Assembly: GCA_905233655.1 (NCBI GenBank)
Contig: CAJOCS010000002.1
Span: 1 to 52,694, forward strand
DNA: 52,694 nt
Source: an uncultured Bacteroidales bacterium
GTDB lineage: Bacteria; Bacteroidota; Bacteroidia; Bacteroidales; UBA932
Reading direction: 5' to 3'
Notes under the pieces: model-generated
Databases searched by the model: none
Seen by the model: the letters and a program-made list of their open reading frames with translations, nothing else
Told to the model about the DNA's origin: nothing
Part shown: in pieces, positions 8,017 to 17,124 of the stretch
Layout: every line of letters begins with the position of its first letter
Position numbering within the stretch: the stretch's first letter is position 1
Translations under genes and position numbers: made by a program

Positions 8017-8696
8017 TGGCAAGGATTCTACTGATAGAAACGGCTACCGCAAGCCTTTCCGTGGCGCTTTCCGTCGACGGGAAAGTCACCGTCCAGCGCA
8101 TCGCGGACTCCCCCCGCCAGCAGGCGGCACTTACCGCTCCGCTGATTAAAGAAGTACTCGACAGCGAAGGCCTGAAGGTGAAAGACTGCGACGCCGTCTG
8201 CCTAAGCAAGGGCCCGGGTTCCTATACCGGCCTTCGCGTGGGCAGTTCCACCGCAAAGGGTCTTTGCTTCGGCGCAGGTATTCCGCTAATCGCAGTCGGC
8301 ACTCTTGACACTATTGTGGCAGGTGTGAAGGATGCGGCCGATTTCCACCGCATAGTTCCCATGATTGACGCGCGCCGTATGGAGGTCTACTGCGCCTGTT
8401 TCTCCCCCTCAGGAGAGCGTCTTTCAGAGGTCGAGCCCTTGATTATTGACGAGAATTCTTTCGCAGGCGAGCTCTCCGGCGGCCCAGTCCTTTTCATAGG
8501 CGACGGCGCCCTCAAATGCCGGAGCGTAATCAACTCCTCAAACGCACACTTCCGTGAAGCCTTCCCCATGGCTGCCGATATGGCCGCACTTGCGGAGAAG
8601 GCCTTCAAGGAAAAACGTTTTGAGAATACGGCTTATTTCGAGCCCTTCTACCTGAAGGACTTCGTCGCCGCCCTGCCCCACAACAAGCTTTTCTAA
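8016..8696 (+). CDS. tsaB: tRNA threonylcarbamoyladenosine biosynthesis protein TsaB
   Basis: TsaB is the non-catalytic partner of TsaD in making t6A at position 37 of ANN-decoding tRNAs. The 226-residue protein has the ASKHA-fold start (ILLIETATASLSVAL), the KGPGSYTGLRVG loop typical of TsaB near residue 68, and the MIDARRMEVYCA strand near 120, and it lacks the metal-binding histidines of TsaD. Length matches the family. It overlaps the preceding cvpA-like gene by one base and ends 10 bp before the convergent gene at 8707. Confidence 0.95.
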   Translation: MARILLIETATASLSVALSVDGKVTVQRIADSPRQQAALTAPLIKEVLDSEGLKVKDCDAVCLSKGPGSYTGLRVGSSTAKGLCFGAGIPLIAVGTLDTIVAGVKDAADFHRIVPMIDARRMEVYCACFSPSGERLSEVEPLIIDENSFAGELSGGPVLFIGDGALKCRSVINSSNAHFREAFPMAADMAALAEKAFKEKRFENTAYFEPFYLKDFVAALPHNKLF

Positions 8697-8706
8697 AATC
8701 CGGATC

Positions 8707-9819
8707 CTAAAGTTTCCGACGGAGATACTGGCGGATGGACTCGGCGTCGGAGACGCGGGCGTCGGGATCTATTTCACCGTTTACGATGAACCAGGCCATG
8801 GGAAGGTCGGTTACACCGTATGAGCTCACGTAGGGAGAATAGGCGCTGCGGATGTCACAGACATTCACCCACTGGAGATTCTGGTTGCGCACGGCCGCGG
8901 CCCAGGCGGATTTGTCGGAATCCAGCGACACGGCGTAAATCTCCAGTCCGCGGGGATGGAACTCATTGTAAATGGGAATGAGCGCATCCATGTTGAACAT
9001 TTTCTGCTGGGCGGTACTGGCCCAGAAGTAGAGCATTATCACCGGCGCATCCACCTCCGAGAGCTTGATATTCGTACCCTCCATTCCGGGAAGGTCTATG
9101 TCGATGTATCCCACGACGTCGGCCCCGGCGATACGGTTCCCAAGTTCCATGGCATTCATGCGGGAAACGGCCTCGGCCTCAAGCGCGGCCACATAACGGG
9201 ACTCAGGATAAACGCTGCGGAGCGAATCGCAGATTGTGCGCATCATGATTCCGTCGGTGGGCTGGCTGAACACGGGAAGAGTCTCGTTCACCTGCTGGAA
9301 CAGAACGGGAACAACGGTGAGCGAGTGGCTGTGGGTCATCACATAGGTCATGCGGTCCCTGTAATACTCCACGAAACGGCGCGACAGGGCGGCGTCGGGG
9401 GTGGATTCAGTGAGAAGAATCCGGCTCATGTCCCTTATGAAAGAAGCGTAGGAGTTCTCCACATTCTGGAGGAGCTGGCTCTCATCCGAGCCGAAGACGC
9501 TGTAGGCACCAAGAGTATCGGTTTCCACACGGACATTATCGCCGCCGTCCAGAAGGAGGGAGGCGATGCGACGGTCTCCGTAGAAAATATAGATGAACTC
9601 GGGATTGCCCTTCTTGATTTCCGGGCAGAAACGGAAGGCTCCGGCGGCGTCGGTACGGACGGTATCCAGGGTCCTGTAATAGTTCAGTTCCAGGACCTTT
9701 ACGGTAAGGCGCTTGTCTGCTCCGTCCGTTACCACTCCGTTGATAACGGTCTTATTCCTGCCGCAGGACAGAGCCACGCATACGGCAAACAGGACTGCAA
9801 ATACCCTAAAGCTTTTCAT
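8707..9819 (-). CDS. Thioredoxin-fold lipoprotein without redox cysteines
   Basis: The start chosen (ATG 9819, MKSFRVFAVLFAVCVALSC) gives a signal peptide and lipobox; an ATG six codons upstream would overlap the HIT gene further. The N-terminal part, up to about residue 200, resembles the DUF4369-type beta domain with a following helical region. The C-terminal 140 residues have the TlpA/thioredoxin fold (VIMLYFWAS... LEIYAVSLDSDKSAW... TDLPMAWFIV with the cis-proline region). The active-site CxxC expected after FWAS is replaced by TAQQ, so neither redox cysteine is present and disulphide exchange is unlikely. It is the last gene of greA-HIT-this gene, with start codons overlapping preceding stops. 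Its role is unknown; the family suggests an envelope-anchored binding or scaffold protein. Confidence 0.75.
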   Translation of the reverse strand: MKSFRVFAVLFAVCVALSCGRNKTVINGVVTDGADKRLTVKVLELNYYRTLDTVRTDAAGAFRFCPEIKKGNPEFIYIFYGDRRIASLLLDGGDNVRVETDTLGAYSVFGSDESQLLQNVENSYASFIRDMSRILLTESTPDAALSRRFVEYYRDRMTYVMTHSHSLTVVPVLFQQVNETLPVFSQPTDGIMMRTICDSLRSVYPESRYVAALEAEAVSRMNAMELGNRIAGADVVGYIDIDLPGMEGTNIKLSEVDAPVIMLYFWASTAQQKMFNMDALIPIYNEFHPRGLEIYAVSLDSDKSAWAAAVRNQNLQWVNVCDIRSAYSPYVSSYGVTDLPMAWFIVNGEIDPDARVSDAESIRQYLRRKL

Positions 9820-10210
9820 ATTCTTCCAGAATTGCATCTGCGATTGCCTGCATCACGGCAGGTTCAAGCTGCAGTTTGGGTTTACGGAAATCCATATCTC
9901 CCTCGCTCTGGAGAGGCACCAGATGTATGTGAGTATGAGGCACTTCCATGCCAAGCACGGCTACGCCGATGCGCTTGCAGGGGATGGCGTTCTTCATGGC
10001 CGTTGCAACCTTGCGGGCAAAGGCCCAGAGGCCTTCGTAAGTGGCGGCGTCCAGATGGAAGATGTAGTCGTCCTCTACGTTTTTGGGGATCACCAGAGTA
10101 TGGCCTTCGGCGAGCGGGGAGATGTCCAGGAATGCGTAGAAGTCTTCACTTTCGGCGCATTTGAAGGAAGGGATTTCGCCCTTGGCGATTTTAGTGAAAA
10201 TGGTTGCCAT
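9806..10210 (-). CDS. HIT-family (histidine triad) nucleotide hydrolase
   Basis: The 134-residue protein has the complete histidine triad HTHIHLVPL near residue 98 (His-x-His-x-His-x-x), plus the SPLAEGHTLVIPK strand near residue 32. HINT-type proteins hydrolyse adenosine phosphoramidates and similar nucleotides in the cytoplasm. Its ATG shares one base with the greA stop codon, so the two are read from one message. Length is normal. The exact substrate cannot be told from sequence. Confidence 0.93.
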   Translation of the reverse strand: MATIFTKIAKGEIPSFKCAESEDFYAFLDISPLAEGHTLVIPKNVEDDYIFHLDAATYEGLWAFARKVATAMKNAIPCKRIGVAVLGMEVPHTHIHLVPLQSEGDMDFRKPKLQLEPAVMQAIADAILEEYEKL

Positions 10211-10680
10211 CAGAGGGAAATTTCAAGGATTTCAAACTTCATCACGCCGCTGGGAACCTGTGCTTCGACGGTCTCGCCCTTGCCATGGCCGATGAGAGCC
10301 TTGGCGATGGGGGTGGTTGCAGCCAGCAGGCCCTTGGAGAAATCGGCCTCGGTTTCGGGAACAATCTGGAAATTCATCACCATCTTGTTGGCGAGGTTCT
10401 TCACCTTCACTTTGGAGAGGAGCTGCACCGAGTCGGCCGAGAGTTTGCTCTCGTCGATGACGCGTGCGTTTGCCACCTTGTCCTTAAGACGTGCAATCTT
10501 CACTTCCAGAAGGCCCTGGGCGTCACGTGCGGCGTCGTACTCGGCATTCTCCGAGAGGTCTCCCTTCTCCCTGGCTTCTGCGATCGCCGCAGAAATCACC
10601 GGCCTCTGTGCCAGTGCATCGGCGAGTTCCTTCTTCAGCTTGTCAAGACCCGCCTGAGTCATATACTCTAACTGTGCCAT
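10210..10680 (-). CDS. greA: Transcription elongation factor GreA
   Basis: GreA inserts its coiled coil into the secondary channel of RNA polymerase and promotes cleavage of backtracked RNA. The 156 residues fit the family. The N-terminal coiled coil carries the acidic tip DLSENAEYDAARD near residue 43, which holds the catalytic Asp-Glu pair, and the C-terminal FKBP-like domain contains SPIAKALIG-type (TPIAKALIGH) residues near 125. It is followed by the HIT gene (1-base overlap). Upstream, the only visible promoter is immediately followed by a terminator-like hairpin at 10704-10739, so expression may be set by read-through. Confidence 0.96.
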   Translation of the reverse strand: MAQLEYMTQAGLDKLKKELADALAQRPVISAAIAEAREKGDLSENAEYDAARDAQGLLEVKIARLKDKVANARVIDESKLSADSVQLLSKVKVKNLANKMVMNFQIVPETEADFSKGLLAATTPIAKALIGHGKGETVEAQVPSGVMKFEILEISL

Positions 10681-10703
10681 ATCTGTATTATTGTTTTGTC
10701 GTC

Positions 10704-10739
10704 AAAAAAACGAGCCGACGGCCATTTGACCGGCCGCCG
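10704..10739 (-). terminator. Hairpin plus seven-T tract between ribF and greA
   Basis: On the minus strand CGGCGGCC (10739-10732) pairs with GGCCGTCG (10723-10716) around an eight-base loop, followed after a few bases by seven T residues (10710-10704). It could end the long ribF transcript. Because a promoter at 10754-10784 lies just upstream, it would also act within the greA leader. Confidence 0.7.
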
Positions 10740-10753
10740 AACTGCATCTGTGA

Positions 10754-10784
10754 CAAAGATACGAATTTAAATTTGGATTTCCAA
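10754..10784 (-). promoter_or_regulatory. Promoter at the 3' end of ribF, reading toward greA
   Basis: The -7 box TATCTTTG covers 10761-10754 and a -33 TTG lies at 10784-10782, 20 bp away and inside the last ribF codons. The expected start point is near 10748, about ten bases before the terminator hairpin. Confidence 0.6.
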
Positions 10785-11630
10785 TTTATCGAGAATGAGC
10801 TGCTCGCGGAGTGCCTCGAGGGAGGGGAACTTGCGCTCGTCGCGGATGCGGCGGATAAAGAGCAGCTTCAGAGGCAGGCCGTAGATATCCTCGTCAAAGT
10901 CGAGTATGTGGGTCTCGATAGTGGGTGAGCCGCCACCCACGGTGGGTCTCACGCCAATGTTGCACATGCCCCTGTATTCCTTTCCAAGCACCTGAACATC
11001 AACGGCATAGACTCCCCTTGCGGGAACCAGTTTCAGAGGTTCGTAAAGCCGTATATTGGCCGTGGGAAATCCTATCGTCCTTCCCTTCCTGTTGCCCGCG
11101 ACCACCACTCCGTGCAGCCCGTACTTATACCCCAGCATCCCGTTCGCAAGCTCAATATCCCCCGCCTCCAATGCCTTACGGATCTGAGTGGAGGAGATTC
11201 CGCTGTCCGTACACTGCGCCACAACAATCTCGGCCGCAGCAGTATTGATTTTCCCGGCAGTAAGCTTGTCTGAACCTATCCTGTTGTCATAGCCCATTAC
11301 AACGAGTCCTGCTCCGAAACGTTCGCTGAGGAGCTGCAGGTACTCCCTTGCCGTCAGGGATGCGAATTCCCGGGTGAAAGGCAGGACCTCAACCCTGTCC
11401 ACGCCCATGGAGAGCAGCATTTCCTTCTTCTCCTCGAGCGAAGACAGCAGACGGAAATCCCGTGCGTCCTGCTGAAGTACGGCACGGGGATGGGGCCAGA
11501 AAGTGACCACGATGGCCTCCTCACCCCTGGAACGGGCTTCGGAGACCAGCGTGTCAATCACAAGACGGTGCCCGAGGTGGACACCGTCGAAAAAACCTGT
11601 TGTTACCGCGGTCCTATCCACTTCACACAT
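10767..11630 (-). CDS. ribF: Bifunctional riboflavin kinase / FAD synthetase
   Basis: The enzyme phosphorylates riboflavin to FMN and adenylylates FMN to FAD. The 287-residue protein starts directly before the nucleotidyltransferase motif TTGFFDGVHLGHR (residue 10 on), then has YDNRIG... and SSTQIRKAL of the adenylyltransferase domain, followed by the kinase domain with GRTIGFPTANI near residue 178 and ETHILDF near 240. The N-terminus is some 15-20 residues shorter than usual, because the ATG lies 28 bp inside the preceding phosphorylase gene. It is the last gene of the 13-gene string and is followed by the hairpin at 10704-10739. Confidence 0.95.
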   Translation of the reverse strand: MCEVDRTAVTTGFFDGVHLGHRLVIDTLVSEARSRGEEAIVVTFWPHPRAVLQQDARDFRLLSSLEEKKEMLLSMGVDRVEVLPFTREFASLTAREYLQLLSERFGAGLVVMGYDNRIGSDKLTAGKINTAAAEIVVAQCTDSGISSTQIRKALEAGDIELANGMLGYKYGLHGVVVAGNRKGRTIGFPTANIRLYEPLKLVPARGVYAVDVQVLGKEYRGMCNIGVRPTVGGGSPTIETHILDFDEDIYGLPLKLLFIRRIRDERKFPSLEALREQLILDKLEIQI

Positions 11631-14600
11631 TCAAAGTCCTGACGGTGTGCAAGCAGCGGATTCTTGGCGAAGACGCGGGCCTCGACCTGGTAGGCACCGG
11701 TCTTTTCGGGCAGCATGCTCACCTCGTATTTAGCCACGCCGTCCTTGAAGTCTACGGCAGTGTACTCCTGGACATCCACGATGTGAAGGTGTCCGTGGGC
11801 GTCGGTCTGCGCGAGCACGAGCTCGAGGCCCACATCCTCCGGAGTGAGGTCTCCAAGCTGGAGGGAAACCTCCGACTTGAACTGGTTGGCCATGGTGAGG
11901 TCGTAGGACGTCTGGGGATTGTTGAGGGAGAGCACCCTCACATTCTCCCACTCACGGCGCACATGCTTCTTCCAGGCGGCAATCTGGCGGGCAAGCTTGA
12001 AGGAATCGGCCTTGAACTTGGTAACCCTTTCGGCCTGAGGAGCATAGTACTGGTCAATATAGTCCGAGAGCATGCGGTTGGTGGTGAAATTGCAAGCCAC
12101 CTTGGCAATGGTGTTCTTGATGTATCCAACCCACTCGGCGCTGCGTCCGGTGGTACGGTCCACATTGTAGTATGCCGGAGCGATGTCGTTCTCCAGAATC
12201 TGGTAGATAGTTGCGGCGTCCAGCTCGTTCTGGAAGTTGTTGTCGTCGTAGGCCTGTTCGATGGGAAGAGCCCAGCCGGCGCCTTCCTTGTAACCTTCGA
12301 CCCACCATCCGTCGAGCACGGAGAAGTGCATGGTGCCGTTCATTGCGGCCTTTTCACCGGAAGTACCGGAAGCCTCCTGAGGACGGGTAGGATTGTTCAT
12401 CCACACATCCACGCCCTGGACCATACGCTTTGCGAGCGTGATGTCGTATCCGGGAATGAAGACAATCTTGCCGATGAAACGGGGATCCTTAGAGATGTCC
12501 ACAATCTGCTTGATGAGGTCCTGACCGGCCTTGTCGGCGGGATGGGCCTTTCCGGCGAAGAAGAACTGGACGGGCTGGGCGGGATTGTTCACAATCTTGT
12601 CCAGACGGTCAAGGTCGCGGAACAGAAGCGTCGCCCTCTTGTAGGTTGCGAAACGGCGTGCGAAGCCGATGGTGAGCACATCATCGCGGAGAGTGTCCAG
12701 GATGGTCACCAGCTCGGAAGGGCTGTAGTGGTTGGAGATGCTCTTGTCCTGAAGACGCTCGCGCACGAAGCGGATGAGTTTGCTCTTGAGGAATTTCTTG
12801 GTATTCCAGACATCGGCGTCGGGAAGGCCGTACACGCCCTCGAAGCAGCTCTTGTCGTAGTGATGGGTGGCGAATGCCGGGCCGAACACCTTGGCATGCA
12901 GGGGTTTCCACTCAGGAGCGGTCCATGTGGAATAGTGTACGCCGTTGGTTACATAGCTCACGAAGAGCTCCTCCGGCAGATAACCCGGATACATGTGCGA
13001 GAAGATTTCCTGGCTCACCTTTCCGTGAAGCATGGACACACCGTTCACGTTCTGGGAAATGTTGGCGGCGAGGTTCGACATTGAGAACTTCTCGTGGATG
13101 TCCAGAGGATTGTCCTTACCGAGCGACATCAGGGTTTCCCAGTCAATCTTGAGACGGGTGGGATAATGGCCGATGTACTGGCGGAGCATGCCCTCCTCAA
13201 AGGCGTCGTGGCCGGCGGGAACCGGAGTATGGGTGGTGAACAGCGAACTGGCGCGCACCACTTCCAGAGCCTCGGAGAAGTCGAGATTATCCTTCTCAAT
13301 ATACTCGCGCAGGCGCTCCAGGCCGATAAAGGCCGCATGTCCCTCATTGCAATGGTAGACCTGGGTGTCGATTCCCAGCTTGCGAAGGGCGCGGATACCG
13401 CCCACACCCAGAAGGAGCTCCTGTTTCAGACGGTTTTCCCAGTTGCCGCCGTAGAGGTGATAGGTCACCTCGCGGTCCTCGGGAGTATTGGCTTCGAAGT
13501 CGGTGTCCAGCAGGTAGAGGTCGGTACGGCCGACTTCCACCTTCCACAGGCGGGCCGAGAGGTTGCGGCCGGGGAAAGCCACCATGACGGTGACCCAGTT
13601 GCCGTCGGCATCCATGACGGGAGTGGCGGGAATCTTGGTGAAGTCCTGGGCGTCGTAATTGGCCACCTGGTATCCCTGTCCGGAAAGGACCTGGGTGAAG
13701 TAACCGAAACGGTAGAGGAGGCCCACCGCCACAAGGTTCACGTTCATGTCGGAAGTTTCCTTGAGGTAGTCGCCCGCAAGGATACCCAGACCGCCGGAAT
13801 AAATCTTGAGCGAAGTGTCCAGGCCATACTCCATGCAGAAGTATGAAACGGAGGGGCCTGTGCGTTTTTTCTTCGCGGCCATGTAGGTGTCGAATTCATC
13901 GAGCACACGCTTCATGCGGGCGAGGAATTCGTCATCCTCCGACAGCTGCTGGAAACGCTTGATACTCACGGTGTCGAGCACCACGAGCGGGTTGTGTCCG
14001 GAATGGTGCCACACCTCCGGGTCGATGGACTTGAAGAGGTCCTTGGCGCTCTCGTTCCAGCACCACCAGAGGTTCTTGGAAAGCTTCTCCAGGCGGGAGA
14101 GCTTTTCAGGAAGATGGCGTGTAACGAGAATGGTACGCCAGTTGGGGTTGACTATATCGGTCTTGATATACTGCATCGTTTTTTCTTTCACTTTATAGGA
14201 ATCGATATTGCCCGCAAGTTTGTTGAGGGCAAGGGAATACGCTTCCTCATAATACACAATCTGATTTTCCCAAAGGGCAATCTGGGCTACTTCCCGCGCG
14301 TTCTCGCGCCACAGGGGACGCTGGGCCGAATCCAGCGAGGCGATTTCGCCGATACGGGCCACAACGCCGTCCACGACCTCGCTGTAATTGCTGTCGGAAC
14401 GCTTGAGCACAGTGATTCCGGGGTGCTCTCCCTTGTAGCGGTTAAGCACCCAGAGGCCGAATCCGGCAAGGGTCGTAGTGAGAGTGGGAACGCGGAAAGC
14501 GAGCGCCTCCAGCGGAGTATAGCCCCACGGCTCGTAATACGAGGGGAACAGAGCCAGGTCGAGCCCGCAGAGAATATCGTAATAGGGAATATTGAATACG

Positions 14601-15847
14601 CCGTCATTGCCGTTGAGATATGAAGGAATGAAGTAGACCTTCACCTTGTCTCCCAGCGAATTCACCAGTCCGGTCTCGCGGAAGCGGCGGGTAATGATGT
14701 CGTAATCGCTGTTCTGAAGATAATGGGATGTCTGGGTATGGTAGCTTTCCTCACCGTCTCCGGCAAGTTTCGCCTGGACGGCCTTGTCCGGACCGTGATG
14801 GCCGGAAGGAATCATAATGAACGCCTGGATGCTGCGTCCGGAATAGTCCGAACGATTCAGACGGTCAAGTGCGTCGATAAAAACGTCGATTCCCTTGTTC
14901 CGGAATTCATACCTTCCTCCTATGCCGATGAAAATGGCATTGTCCGGCACCACTTCCCCGCTCATTGCGGTAGCAACCTGGACCAGACGCTCGCGGGCCG
15001 TGTCGTGAAGGCGCGTATAGTCCTCGTCGCTGGCGGGAGTGAAACTGTTCTCGAAGCCGTTTGGGGTTACGATATCCACGGGGCGCTCGAGGAAGCACGC
15101 ACATTCACGGGCGGTGATTTCGCTCACCGTGGTGAAGACATCGGCGTTCTGGGCGGCCTTCTTCTCCAGCGAATGAAGGGCCACCACATTGAAGCGGCGG
15201 GCCATTTCATCGCCGTTGTACCCCTCCATGTTGTCATAGAGGTTGAGGTTGTTGCCTGCAAGGCAACGTCCGACAACCGTAGCATGGGTGGTGAAGACGG
15301 TGCTCACGGGAATCTTCGATTTCTTCAGCTGAAGCACGCCTGCGCCGGTCTGCCATTCGTGGAACTGGGCCACGATCCTGTCGGCCTGCTGCAGATTGTA
15401 GCTCCAGAAACTCTCGATCACCTTGCCGGCGGCATAGCCGAAGAGGGCGCTCTCCTTGTAATCCCAGTTCCCTGAAATGGAATCCACGCCGAAATCCTTC
15501 CAGTAGCCTGTGAGAATGTCGTCGCACTGGGTAAGATAGTGCTTGAAATCCACCAGGATGGCCAGGGGCTTTCCGGGAATGTTCCATTTACCTATACGCA
15601 CGCGCAGGCCTTCTGAAGCGGCCTGGCTCTTCCACGAACGGTAGAGCATAGGGTCTTCCAGAAAGTCGGGATTGTCTGCGCGGTGCATCCATACATCCGG
15701 ACCGATTAGAATGTGGTGCCTTCCCAGGCGCGACTGGAGGTGCAGTGCCTTGGTCGCGATAACCGTATAGATTCCGCCAACCTTGTTACATACCTCCCAG
15801 CTTACTTCAAACAGGTAGTCCGGAGTCAAAATCTCCTTTTTTGTCAT
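11603..15847 (-). CDS. Fused GT3-type glycogen synthase / GT35 alpha-glucan phosphorylase
   Basis: This single 1414-residue frame contains two complete enzymes. Residues 1 to about 565 look like the eukaryote-type glycogen synthase (GT3): FEVSWEVCNKVGGIYTVI at the start, FRNKGIDVFIDAL, and FPSYYEPWGYTPLEAL at the donor site. Residues from about 580 (NPNWRTILVTRHLPEKL) to the end are an alpha-glucan phosphorylase (GT35) with HCNEGHAAF, the pyridoxal-phosphate segment EASGTSGEKAAMNG (Lys1166) and SVLDGWWVEGY. GT3 enzymes normally use UDP-glucose; the phosphorylase releases glucose 1-phosphate. Both halves keep their key motifs, so the fusion looks functional, and the same arrangement occurs in other Bacteroidales. 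It overlaps the GH57 gene by 4 bp upstream and ribF by 28 bp downstream. Confidence 0.93.
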   Translation of the reverse strand: MTKKEILTPDYLFEVSWEVCNKVGGIYTVIATKALHLQSRLGRHHILIGPDVWMHRADNPDFLEDPMLYRSWKSQAASEGLRVRIGKWNIPGKPLAILVDFKHYLTQCDDILTGYWKDFGVDSISGNWDYKESALFGYAAGKVIESFWSYNLQQADRIVAQFHEWQTGAGVLQLKKSKIPVSTVFTTHATVVGRCLAGNNLNLYDNMEGYNGDEMARRFNVVALHSLEKKAAQNADVFTTVSEITARECACFLERPVDIVTPNGFENSFTPASDEDYTRLHDTARERLVQVATAMSGEVVPDNAIFIGIGGRYEFRNKGIDVFIDALDRLNRSDYSGRSIQAFIMIPSGHHGPDKAVQAKLAGDGEESYHTQTSHYLQNSDYDIITRRFRETGLVNSLGDKVKVYFIPSYLNGNDGVFNIPYYDILCGLDLALFPSYYEPWGYTPLEALAFRVPTLTTTLAGFGLWVLNRYKGEHPGITVLKRSDSNYSEVVDGVVARIGEIASLDSAQRPLWRENAREVAQIALWENQIVYYEEAYSLALNKLAGNIDSYKVKEKTMQYIKTDIVNPNWRTILVTRHLPEKLSRLEKLSKNLWWCWNESAKDLFKSIDPEVWHHSGHNPLVVLDTVSIKRFQQLSEDDEFLARMKRVLDEFDTYMAAKKKRTGPSVSYFCMEYGLDTSLKIYSGGLGILAGDYLKETSDMNVNLVAVGLLYRFGYFTQVLSGQGYQVANYDAQDFTKIPATPVMDADGNWVTVMVAFPGRNLSARLWKVEVGRTDLYLLDTDFEANTPEDREVTYHLYGGNWENRLKQELLLGVGGIRALRKLGIDTQVYHCNEGHAAFIGLERLREYIEKDNLDFSEALEVVRASSLFTTHTPVPAGHDAFEEGMLRQYIGHYPTRLKIDWETLMSLGKDNPLDIHEKFSMSNLAANISQNVNGVSMLHGKVSQEIFSHMYPGYLPEELFVSYVTNGVHYSTWTAPEWKPLHAKVFGPAFATHHYDKSCFEGVYGLPDADVWNTKKFLKSKLIRFVRERLQDKSISNHYSPSELVTILDTLRDDVLTIGFARRFATYKRATLLFRDLDRLDKIVNNPAQPVQFFFAGKAHPADKAGQDLIKQIVDISKDPRFIGKIVFIPGYDITLAKRMVQGVDVWMNNPTRPQEASGTSGEKAAMNGTMHFSVLDGWWVEGYKEGAGWALPIEQAYDDNNFQNELDAATIYQILENDIAPAYYNVDRTTGRSAEWVGYIKNTIAKVACNFTTNRMLSDYIDQYYAPQAERVTKFKADSFKLARQIAAWKKHVRREWENVRVLSLNNPQTSYDLTMANQFKSEVSLQLGDLTPEDVGLELVLAQTDAHGHLHIVDVQEYTAVDFKDGVAKYEVSMLPEKTGAYQVEARVFAKNPLLAHRQDFECVKWIGPR

Positions 15848-17118
15848 TTGGTTTTCTTCACTGTTCTCTTACGCACAGGCTTCTTGGCGGCGGGGGCCAC
15901 CTTGAGCTCTTCCTGAACCGTTTCCTTCACATCCAGGGCCGCACGCTTTTCGTCCAGTCGGATCTGGAAGTCGGAAATGACATTCATATAGTTGATGAAA
16001 GCCTCGTAGGGAGTGTCGTAAGGGTTAAAGTACTTATGCACCTCTCCGTCGGAGAAGAATTTGGTGCACATATAATAGAAATGGTCGCTCTCCTGAAGGT
16101 GACCCCAGTCTTCGTAAAGGTCGGGATCGTTCACGATGGCTAGCTTCTCCTTCATGGCGTAGACCTTCTTGAAGGCCTCGCTCTGGAGTTCGTTGCCGAG
16201 CCATGCGGTAACGTCGCGCTCTTCATCGGCCCAGGAGATGGTGTCCTCGACGTCGATGTCGGAGACGGCCTTGTGCTTCTTCACTGCCTCGGTGGGAGTG
16301 ACGAAACCGAAGGTGCCGTCGGCAAGGACAGCGGCGGGAAGGGCCTTCATGAAATCGAAAATTCCGCTTTCGGCGCTCTGGTGCTCGCCGAAGGTCTCGT
16401 AGTCCATGAACAGGTTCACGATTTCACCTTCTTTTGCATTCTCCTTCATCCAGCCCACATACTGCTCTGCGGTAACCTTGTTGGCGGCGAAGCGGAAGGC
16501 GATGTCGTCGGAGAGGGTGTAGTTGCGGAGCAGGAGTTTCAGACGGGGCTGGGTGGCGCCGGTGTACACGAAGTTGGGGCTCTGCCAGCCCATGATGTGC
16601 TTTGCACCCTCCGTGAGCATGGTCTTGTAACCCATTTCGTAAACGAGTTCGCCGATGCCGTTGTCGTAGATGAGCTCGGTGTTGCGGAAAGCGGTGGGCT
16701 TCACGCCGAAGAGTTCCTCAATCTTGGCGGCGTGCTTTGCCACCTGGTGACGGAACTCGGAATCGCTGCCGAGAGAAGCAAGCGAATGATAATACGTCTC
16801 TGCCAGAAATTCCACCTTTCCGGTGGCGGCGAGGGCGCGGAAACTGTCTATCACCTCGGGTGCGAACCTCTGGAACTGGTCCAGGGCGCTGCCGGAAATG
16901 GAATAGGCAATCTTGAATTTGCCCTTGTTCTTGTTGATGAGCTCCAGCATGAGCTGGTTCATGGGCAGATAGCACTTCTGCGCAACACGGCGGAGAATGG
17001 TGCGGTTGGCAAAGTCATCATAGTAATGGGAATCCTTGCCGATATCGAAAAATCTGTAAAGGCGGAGTCTGGTGGGCTGATGGACCTGGAAATACAGGCA
17101 GATGCTCTTGGTTGCCAT
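15844..17118 (-). CDS. Glycoside hydrolase family 57 (alpha-amylase / glucanotransferase type)
   Basis: The 424-residue protein begins with the GH57 region-1 pattern ICLYFQVHQPTRL and continues with FLAETYYHSLASL, where Glu107 fits the nucleophile position, and MDYETFGEHQ, where Asp239 fits the acid/base position. There is no signal peptide, so it acts in the cytoplasm, in keeping with its glycogen-gene neighbours. GH57 members cut or transfer alpha-1,4 (some alpha-1,6) glucans; the exact activity cannot be read. The C-terminus is a lysine/alanine/proline tail (VAPAAKKPVRKRTVKKTK) of low complexity. It lies 6 bp after the GT4 gene and overlaps the phosphorylase gene by 4 bp. Confidence 0.9.
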   Translation of the reverse strand: MATKSICLYFQVHQPTRLRLYRFFDIGKDSHYYDDFANRTILRRVAQKCYLPMNQLMLELINKNKGKFKIAYSISGSALDQFQRFAPEVIDSFRALAATGKVEFLAETYYHSLASLGSDSEFRHQVAKHAAKIEELFGVKPTAFRNTELIYDNGIGELVYEMGYKTMLTEGAKHIMGWQSPNFVYTGATQPRLKLLLRNYTLSDDIAFRFAANKVTAEQYVGWMKENAKEGEIVNLFMDYETFGEHQSAESGIFDFMKALPAAVLADGTFGFVTPTEAVKKHKAVSDIDVEDTISWADEERDVTAWLGNELQSEAFKKVYAMKEKLAIVNDPDLYEDWGHLQESDHFYYMCTKFFSDGEVHKYFNPYDTPYEAFINYMNVISDFQIRLDEKRAALDVKETVQEELKVAPAAKKPVRKRTVKKTK

Positions 17119-17124
17119 AATATC

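Noticed and set aside
11603..15847. The GT3-GT35 fusion as a sequencing or assembly artefact
   Set aside because: The frame is continuous, both halves keep all key motifs, and the same fusion is known from other Bacteroidales.
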